This document shows positions 16,623 through 21,015 of a stretch of DNA of 21,015 bases, one piece after another. Numbering within the stretch: position 1 is the first letter of the stretch; the number at the start of each line of letters is the position of its first letter. Made by a program: the position numbers and the translations under genes. The stretch comes from VAZQ01 sp035300505 (lineage in GTDB: Bacteria; Pseudomonadota; Alphaproteobacteria; Rhizobiales; Xanthobacteraceae): positions 1 to 21,015 of the forward strand of contig DATGVJ010000187.1 in assembly GCA_035300505.1 (NCBI GenBank), written 5' to 3'. Under the pieces are notes generated by a model. The model was not told the DNA's origin. It searched no databases and saw only the letters and a list, made by a program, of their open reading frames with translations.

Positions 16623-16840
16623 ACGGTTTCTTAAGCACAAAAGGCCAAAACGCGTCAGCAACACCAAAACAATCATGTGGACCGAAAATCGCATTGAGGC
16701 AGTGAGGGTCACACGAATTGAGCGGCCCAATTGCCCCGCGACGGTGTTGCTATGCCTTCCTCACATTACAGGCACGCAAAAAATCGCTTGGATTGTGCGT
16801 CGAGAACGACTAGTTTGCGTCCAGAAATTGACCCTATACA

Positions 16841-16868
16841 TTGACCGCCCAAACGAGGCCCGTAGCAT
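16841..16868 (+). promoter_or_regulatory. Candidate sigma-70-type promoter in the gene-free gap
   Basis: TTGACC (16841-16846), a 16-base spacer and TAGCAT (16863-16868). Transcription would begin near 16875. The next good gene is 600 bases away, so the transcript could be a long leader of the DUF4167 gene or a separate small RNA. The match is modest and was found by eye. Confidence 0.3.
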
Positions 16869-17257
16869 AGCTCCGGAGAGCCACAATGGCGCGAAGAGGC
16901 GGCGCGAAGAGGCGATACGGCAAAGCCGAATGAACCAACAGGCGGTTCGAAGACCGACAGTTCGCAGACATAGGCGATGCGCGGGCCTGGGAGCCGATTG
17001 CTAACTTCGCCAGTGTGAAGGCTTTGTCGCGTGAAAGCTTGTGTTTAGAGGCTTGGGATCGAGGTGCTTCATATGTGCGACGATTCAGCGCGATCCGGAG
17101 TGGATCGCGGCGCGCCGTATGACAGGCAACCTGCGATGCCGCAGAAGAGGCTGCGGTTCTGGACCTACTTCACGAAAACATACGTCGCGATAACGACGGC
17201 AGTGCCAAAGTAGCTGGCAGCATGGGGCAAACTGCGGGAACGAGTATCGCACTTGGG

Positions 17258-17333
17258 CTATCTACGCGATCATGGGCTTTTTACGGGATCATGTGCTTTT
17301 TACGCAATCATGGGGTTTTTACGCGATCAAATG
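17258..17333. repeat. Four contiguous 19-bp tandem repeats
   Basis: The units are CTATCTACGCGATCATGGG, CTTTTTACGGGATCATGTG, CTTTTTACGCAATCATGGG and GTTTTTACGCGATCAAATG, all exactly 19 bases. The shared pattern is TTTTTACGCGATCATG. A weaker partial unit may precede them. They end 152 bases upstream of the DUF4167 start. Confidence 0.85.
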
Positions 17334-17429
17334 TGAAGCGGTGTTTCGGCTGCCCGTTCGCTTGAGAGGGCGCGTCCGACCGCCAATAAATGTATGAGCG
17401 AAGTATGGGTGAAGAACGAGTTACCAAAG

Positions 17430-17435
17430 TATAAT
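17430..17435 (+). promoter_or_regulatory. Candidate -10 box upstream of the DUF4167 gene
   Basis: A perfect TATAAT lies 50 bases before the ATG at 17486. I see no good -35 hexamer at 16 to 18 bases upstream, so the promoter might depend on an activator or be spurious. Confidence 0.3.
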
Positions 17436-17485
17436 GAGGCGACACCAAGATCGCCACAACGAGAGGATCAATAGACAGGCGAATC

Positions 17486-18304
17486 ATGAGAAACGGTCAG
17501 AACCAGAATAAACGCATGCGCGGTCGCACCAACAACAACAACAACAACAACCATCACCGCAAGAATCAAAACCCAATGGCTCGTGTCTTCGAGTCAAACG
17601 GTCCGGACGTCAAGATTCGCGGGAACCCTTCCCATATTGCTGAAAAATATGTCCAACTTGCACGCGATGCGCAGACCTCCGGCGATCCGATCTCGGCCGA
17701 AAATTATTTTCAACATGCCGAGCACTATTATCGCCTGATCGCGAGTGCGCAGGAACAGTTCCGACAGAGCAATCCGAATCTGGGGCGACCCGACGGCGAC
17801 ATGCAAGGCAACGTCCGCGATGACGGATTCGACGATGGCGATGAGGGTGAGCAGCCGATGGTAAGCGAGGCGGCATTTGGCGCGCGAGAACCGCAGCCCT
17901 ATATGCCACGCGAGCCGCAACCCTATATGCAGCGCGATACGCCTCGCGATATGCAACGTGACACTCCGCGCGATATGCAACGCGATACGCCGCGCGATAT
18001 GCCACGCGACGCGCAACCTTTTCAACAACCGTACCATCAGCCGCCGCAACACAACCAGCAGCACCAGCCTCGTCACAGCCAGCCGGTGCAGCAAGAGGGC
18101 GTCGACATCGAGCGCCTTCCTTCATTCATCACTGGCGGCCAGCCGGTCCAAGCAGCAGTGCCGGTTCATCAAGGGCAGAATGGCCACGAGAGCCCGCCCG
18201 ATCGCTACCCGCTCCATCGCCGTCGTCGCCGCCACCGCGGCGGCCCCCGCCAGGACTTCCAGGGCGGGTCGACACAAAGCGATGAGCCTCCACCGCGTGA
18301 TTAA
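17486..18304 (+). CDS. DUF4167 domain protein, Asn-rich start and Pro/Gln/Arg repeat tail
   Basis: A 272-residue protein. The N-terminus is basic and carries seven consecutive Asn from an (AAC)7 run at 17531-17551. The conserved DUF4167 domain follows (about residues 28-95: PMARVFESNGPDVKIRG, then HIAEKYVQLARDAQ and ENYFQHAEHYYRLI). After an acidic Asp/Gly/Glu stretch comes a disordered tail containing five 8-residue repeats encoded by a 24-bp array. The end is basic and His/Arg-rich. DUF4167 is widespread in Rhizobiales; I know of no established function. The mix of basic ends and disorder would suit nucleic-acid or ribosome binding, but that is inference. Its stop codon overlaps the stop of the convergent methyltransferase gene. 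Confidence 0.88.
   Translation: MRNGQNQNKRMRGRTNNNNNNNHHRKNQNPMARVFESNGPDVKIRGNPSHIAEKYVQLARDAQTSGDPISAENYFQHAEHYYRLIASAQEQFRQSNPNLGRPDGDMQGNVRDDGFDDGDEGEQPMVSEAAFGAREPQPYMPREPQPYMQRDTPRDMQRDTPRDMQRDTPRDMPRDAQPFQQPYHQPPQHNQQHQPRHSQPVQQEGVDIERLPSFITGGQPVQAAVPVHQGQNGHESPPDRYPLHRRRRRHRGGPRQDFQGGSTQSDEPPPRD
17885..18004 (+). repeat. Five 24-bp in-frame repeats in the DUF4167 gene
   Basis: Two units encode REPQPYM(P/Q) (17885-17932) and three encode RDTPRDM(Q/P) (17933-18004). All units are exactly 24 bases and stay in frame. The repeats probably grew by slippage or unequal exchange, so copy number may vary between strains. Confidence 0.85.
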
Positions 18305-19047
18305 CCTCCGCGAACGCGGGCCCCTGGCGATGGGGCGAGCGAAGGCGCAAGAGCTGGAACGAGACGTTGGCGCTCGCCCCGGTATGGGATTGCACGGTAG
18401 ACCTGCTTGGTGGCTTCAACGATGTGAACGCCGGCGAACGGTGCCGAAATGGTCGCACCGGTTCGCTCCCAGGCAACGGCCGAACGCAGGAACCAACCGC
18501 GCTCAACCGGCGGCACATAGAGGGCCTCGCCCCAGCCAATCGGGGTGAACCACGAATCACGCAACAAAAGCGAAATCTGTGAGCGCGAATAGGGCCTGCC
18601 ATGGCCGAAAGGGGTTGTATCGATACGAGCCCATAAGCCGCGCCGGTTCGGCACGACCGCCAGGAATCGCCCGCCCGGTGCCAGAACACGCCAGCATTCG
18701 CGCAAGAGCGCACCCGGGTCGTGTGCCAGTTCGAGTGCATGGATAAGCAGCAACCGATCGACGGCCGCATCCGGTAGCGGCATATCAAGTTCATCGACCA
18801 GGGCCGCAAGCGCCGGACGGTGCGTTGGCCACTTCATGACGCCCTGTACGGCTGGCATGAAAGCCAGGCAACGTTCAGCTTCCTCGCGGAAAAGCCCGAG
18901 ATATGGCGTCGGGTAGCCGACGCCGAGAACACGCATCCCACGTGTATCGGCAAAGCGGGACCGAATGCCGCGGCCGACAAAGCGCCGTGCGACCACACCA
19001 AGACGGTGGCCGTAAAAATTGCGGAGATCAACAACGTCGATAGACAT
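18301..19047 (-). CDS. Class I SAM-dependent methyltransferase domain protein
   Basis: A 248-residue protein with a methyltransferase_11-type fold. The motif I position reads VLGVGYPTPYL (residues 40-50), a variant in which the usual GxGxG is changed to GVGYPTP. The post-motif strand LLLIHALELAHDP and the WRVLAPGGRFLAVVPNRRGLWAR segment are typical of the family, as is FAGVHIVEATKQVYRA near the end. The substrate is unknown. It lies convergent to DUF4167 and divergent from gloB, and homologues beside gloB are familiar in alphaproteobacteria, which suggests a conserved housekeeping role. ATG 19047 has only a weak ribosome site. The last about 20 residues are a Pro/Ala/Arg-rich tail and may be variable. 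Confidence 0.85.
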   Translation of the reverse strand: MSIDVVDLRNFYGHRLGVVARRFVGRGIRSRFADTRGMRVLGVGYPTPYLGLFREEAERCLAFMPAVQGVMKWPTHRPALAALVDELDMPLPDAAVDRLLLIHALELAHDPGALLRECWRVLAPGGRFLAVVPNRRGLWARIDTTPFGHGRPYSRSQISLLLRDSWFTPIGWGEALYVPPVERGWFLRSAVAWERTGATISAPFAGVHIVEATKQVYRAIPYRGERQRLVPALAPSLAPSPGARVRGG

Positions 19048-19146
19048 GGGGGCAAGGGTAGCACGTCCGGGCTAAAGCTTCGATATGGCAGGACTTTGGG
19101 GCGCCAATGCTGCAAGGCGAGCGCCTTCGATTCCGAAACGCCCTCG

Positions 19147-19175
19147 TTGAAACTCCTTGGACTGAAATGCGTTAT
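19147..19175 (+). promoter_or_regulatory. Candidate promoter of gloB
   Basis: TTGAAA (19147-19152), a 17-base spacer and CGTTAT (19170-19175). Transcription would start near 19182, about 50 bases before the gloB ATG. The -10 match is only three of six, so this is tentative. Confidence 0.28.
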
Positions 19176-19231
19176 GGTGTGGCAGCTTCCAATCGCATAT
19201 CGGCTTAGCGACACATACCGAAGGTCCCAAC

Positions 19232-19999
19232 ATGTCAGCGCAAACCCGTCTATTCCTCTGCCTTCAGGATAATTTCGGCGTGCTCGTGCACGACCCCGCA
19301 AGCGGCGCGACCGCGGCAATCGATGCGCCGGAAGCGCCCCCGATCGAAAATGCACTCAAGGCCACGGGGTGGCGGCTCACCGATATCCTGGTCACCCACC
19401 ACCATCACGATCACACCGGCGGCATCGAAGAACTTAAACGCCGCTACCGCTGTCGCGTGGTTGCGCCCGATGCGGAAGCCAAGGGAATCCCGGACGTCGA
19501 CGAAACCGTTCGCGAGAACGACAAAGTCAGCGTTGGCGGCCTTGAGGCCCGCGTCATTGAAACGCCGGGTCACACCGCGGGACACATCAGCTTTCATTTT
19601 CCCGCCGATCGGCTTGCATTTGTGGGCGACACTTTGTTCTCGATAGGCTGCGGCCGCGTAATCGAGGGCAACCCACAAATGATGTGGGAATCTCTCCTCA
19701 AGCTGCGTGCATTACCGGACGACACGCGCGTTTTTTGTGGTCACGAATATACCGCCGCCAATATCCGTTTTGCCAAGACCATCGAGCCCGACAATGCCCT
19801 GTTGTTGGAGCGCGACAAGGAGGTAACAAAACTCGTTGCCGCCAAGACAATGACGATCCCAACCCTGATGGGCGAGGAGAAGGCTGCGAATCCGTTCCTG
19901 CGCGCCGATCTTCCCGAAGTGGCGAAACTTGTCGGCCTGCCGGGCAAGCCGGCCTGGCAGGTGTTTGCCGAAATCCGCGAGCGCAAGAACAAGTTTTGA
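19232..19999 (+). CDS. gloB: Hydroxyacylglutathione hydrolase (glyoxalase II)
   Basis: A 255-residue metallo-beta-lactamase-fold enzyme that hydrolyses S-lactoylglutathione to lactate and glutathione, the second step of methylglyoxal detoxification in the cytoplasm. The metal-binding motif THHHHDH lies at residues 55-61. ETPGHTAGHISFHF, FVGDTLFSIGCGR and CGHEYTAANIRFA supply the remaining ligands and the glutathione-site residues, and the length matches GloB. The ATG at 19232 is preceded by GAAGG. It is divergent from the methyltransferase gene and is followed by about 750 bases of repeat-rich non-coding DNA. Confidence 0.95.
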   Translation: MSAQTRLFLCLQDNFGVLVHDPASGATAAIDAPEAPPIENALKATGWRLTDILVTHHHHDHTGGIEELKRRYRCRVVAPDAEAKGIPDVDETVRENDKVSVGGLEARVIETPGHTAGHISFHFPADRLAFVGDTLFSIGCGRVIEGNPQMMWESLLKLRALPDDTRVFCGHEYTAANIRFAKTIEPDNALLLERDKEVTKLVAAKTMTIPTLMGEEKAANPFLRADLPEVAKLVGLPGKPAWQVFAEIRERKNKF

Positions 20000-20138
20000 T
20001 CGCGGCTCCGCAGCTTTTCATTTCATTCGCGCGCTATTGCGGATTGCACTCGATGTGAGCCGTCCGCCTCCGCCCCGCAACGCAGACAGGCCTGCTTGAC
20101 TCGTCGGCAATGCCAAGGATGTCCTTTACACAACCCAA

Positions 20139-20157
20139 GATAATGATAGTTATCTAT
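20139..20157. promoter_or_regulatory. Fur-box-like sequence
   Basis: GATAATGATAGTTATCTAT matches the first ten bases of the enterobacterial Fur consensus and 13 of 19 overall. It sits in an AT-rich patch with no iron gene nearby. Alphaproteobacteria mostly use Irr, RirA or Mur with other motifs, so a chance match is likely. Confidence 0.2.
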
Positions 20158-20180
20158 TCATGCTACCATTTCGAGTATTT

Positions 20181-20213
20181 AATCGACCCCCTTGGCTTCG
20201 TTTTGGCCAAAAC
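20181..20213 (-). repeat. Dispersed element, copy 3 (inverted)
   Basis: Read on the minus strand it gives GTTTTGGCCAAAACGAAGCC followed by AAGGGGGTCGATT. It matches copy 2 (1527-1557) through the palindromic core and matches copy 1 (1307-1337) in the GAAGCCAA-GGGGG part. It thus links the two left-hand copies into one family. Confidence 0.65.
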
Positions 20214-20361
20214 TGTCGGGTTCGTAGCGCCTCGGGTCGCTACCTTATTCAATCCAGAGCAATTATCATGAATAACAGCTACTTTTCGTTGCATAACAAG
20301 TCATCCTGTTGGTAGCTGTTGGTAGCGACACGCGACCGAGAGCGCCGATTGCCGGCGACAC

Positions 20362-20392
20362 AAAAAAGCGCCCGGCAAAGGTCTGCGGGCGC
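20362..20392 (-). terminator. Rho-independent terminator on the minus strand
   Basis: On the minus strand GCGCCCG and CGGGCGC form a perfect 7-bp stem with an 11-base loop, followed at once by six T. This is the strongest intrinsic terminator seen in the window. No gene on the minus strand leads into it, so it ends either a small RNA or the transcript of a gene that has been lost. Confidence 0.7.
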
Positions 20393-20460
20393 AATTCGGC
20401 TGAACCATTTCGCCAATATTCGAATTGCAAAGCACAGTCAAACAAATACTGCGCCGGAAC

Positions 20461-20500
20461 GTTGTGCGATCCTGTGCGATGTTGTGCGAACCTGTGCGAG
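20461..20500. repeat. Four tandem 10-bp units (consensus nnTGTGCGAn), inverted relative to 1071-1120
   Basis: The units are GTTGTGCGAT, CCTGTGCGAT, GTTGTGCGAA and CCTGTGCGAG. Their reverse complements carry TCGCACA, the same core as the left-hand array and in the same 10-base phase, so the two arrays belong to one family. Confidence 0.8.
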
Positions 20501-20583
20501 CATCCGCGCGACGATCGATGTGAGTGGTTGTGGCGCCAGGCCGACGTTTACGCCCTTGTGTATGCGCCATCATAGCAACCGTC

Positions 20584-20621
20584 ATTCCGGCCGGGCGCAC
20601 CTTCGGCGCGAGAGCCGGAAT
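20584..20621. repeat. Short palindromic intergenic element
   Basis: ATTCCGGC (20584-20591) and GCCGGAAT (20614-20621) form an 8-bp stem around a GC-rich centre that includes CGGGCGCACCTTCGGCGCG. The sequence starting GTCATTCCGG resembles palindromic repeats I know to be scattered between genes in rhizobial genomes. Confidence 0.6.
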
Positions 20622-20737
20622 TCAGTAATCCCGGTGCTGGTGTTCCGCGCGGCAGTGCGACTGCACGATCGCTCACTGGAAATGAAAAGAGCGCCTAAAG
20701 GCGGGACTCCACTTGTGATACAGTGAATACACCGCAA

Positions 20738-20753
20738 TCCAACAGGTGTTGGA
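20738..20753. promoter_or_regulatory. Palindrome over the ribosome site of the antitoxin-like gene
   Basis: TCCAACA-GG-TGTTGGA is a perfect 7-bp inverted repeat whose right end overlaps the GGAG ribosome site (20751-20754). Ribbon-helix-helix proteins often repress their own operons by binding such repeats, so it may be an autoregulatory operator; as RNA it could also hide the ribosome site. Confidence 0.4.
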
Positions 20754-20756
20754 GTT

Positions 20757-21015
20757 ATGCCCAGCGTACCGTTGTCTCTACGAATTGACGCAAAAATCAA
20801 GAAGGCGCTGGACGCCCAGGCGAAGCTCGAAAAGCGCTCCACTGGCTACGTACTCCAGCAGGCGGCGGTTGATTATCTTGAGCGGCAGGGCCGTATTCGA
20901 TCACTCGTCGCTCGCTCGAAGACGAGGCCAACAAAGGCGAGTTTATTTCCGAAGAAACAATGACAGCCTGGTTTTTGTCGCTCGGGACCGAGAATGAGTT
21001 GCCCGAACCGCAACC
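20757..21015 (+). pseudogene. Ribbon-helix-helix (CopG-type) antitoxin-like gene with a one-base frameshift; 3' end outside window
   Basis: ATG 20757, with GGAG close upstream, begins MPSVPLSLRIDAKIKKALDA. This is the beta strand and first helix of a ribbon-helix-helix DNA-binding domain, and the second helix region is QQAAVDYLERQ. As written, the frame stops at TGA 20961-20963 after 68 codons. Another plus frame continues the protein: EDEANKGEFISEETMTAWF and then LSLGTENELPEPQ up to the window edge. This matches the C-terminal pattern (ISEE-x-M-x-x-W-x-x-S-x-GT-x-NELP) of CopG-type antitoxins. Inserting one base near 20913-20917 would join the two parts as VARLEDEANKGEFIS. The frameshift could be real decay or a sequencing error. 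A toxin gene, if present, would lie beyond the right edge. Confidence 0.7.

Larger units (their letters stand above)
16623..17485. other. Long gene-free region between prmC and the DUF4167 gene
   Basis: No frame here has recognisable protein character. The stretch holds a candidate promoter (16841-16868), a 13-bp direct duplication GGCGCGAAGAGGC at 16888-16913, two tiny overlapping basic open frames (16886-16933 and 16930-17004), a four-unit 19-bp tandem repeat (17258-17333) and a TATAAT box (17430-17435). It looks more AT-rich and less ordered than its neighbours. Confidence 0.5.
20000..20756. other. Gene-free right-hand region with repeats and a terminator
   Basis: No confident gene lies in these 757 bases. 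They contain an AT-rich patch with a Fur-like sequence (20139-20157), the inverted dispersed element (20181-20213), a short hairpin GTAGCG/CGCTAC (20224-20243), a 10-bp duplication TGTTGGTAGC near 20309-20328, a minus-strand terminator (20362-20392), the 10-bp array (20461-20500) and a hairpin element (20584-20621). A 15-codon open frame starts at ATG 20268 but has nothing to support it. Confidence 0.5.

Noticed and set aside
17258..17333. Considered as a CRISPR array.
   Set aside because: Units are contiguous with no unique spacers and there are no cas genes in the window.
20139..20157. Functional Fur box.
   Set aside because: Only 13 of 19 positions match, there is no iron-related gene nearby, and most alphaproteobacteria use other iron regulators. 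It is kept only as a low-confidence site.
20301..20600. A 99-codon minus-strand open frame in the right-hand gap.
   Set aside because: It spans the 10-bp array and the terminator, with a Cys/Arg-rich composition typical of translated non-coding DNA.

Overview
The window looks like chromosome of a GC-rich alphaproteobacterium, most likely of the order Hyphomicrobiales (Rhizobiales). The main support is a DUF4167 protein with an asparagine-rich N-terminus, the gene order lysC-ptsP-prfA-prmC-DUF4167, and overall codon style. This placement rests on recognising protein families, not on a database search. Layout: the left end (1-1583) is a worn region. It holds the C-terminus of an unidentified protein (3-215), a broken metallophosphoesterase gene on the minus strand (353-828) and about 750 bases of non-coding DNA with an array of 10-bp repeats and two copies of a dispersed repeat. 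From 1584 to 8967 a plus-strand operon encodes a hydantoinase/oxoprolinase-type pair (HyuA, HyuB), two tandem creatinase/aminopeptidase-fold (M24) proteins that have lost most canonical metal ligands, and a periplasmic Bug/TctC-type solute-binding protein. This is the most unusual unit here. It reads as an uptake and ATP-dependent hydrolysis route for a small cyclic amide or similar compound whose identity cannot be read from sequence. A large inverted repeat sits inside the operon between hyuB and the first M24 gene. From 8970 to 10694 a minus-strand pair encodes UbiG (ubiquinone O-methyltransferase) and an EamA-family transporter. From 10887 to 16622 lies a plus-strand core block: aspartokinase (lysC, with a likely internal start for a regulatory subunit), the nitrogen-PTS enzyme I (ptsP), release factor 1 (prfA) and its glutamine methyltransferase (prmC). 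An 860-base gap with a four-unit 19-bp tandem repeat leads to the DUF4167 gene. A convergent SAM-dependent methyltransferase and then gloB (glyoxalase II) follow. The right end (20000-21015) is again worn and repeat-rich. It holds the same 10-bp array and the same dispersed repeat as the left end, both inverted, plus a strong minus-strand terminator, a short hairpin element, and a ribbon-helix-helix antitoxin-like gene broken by a one-base frameshift with a palindrome over its ribosome binding site. The housekeeping genes look intact. Frameshifted genes and repeats are concentrated at the two ends.
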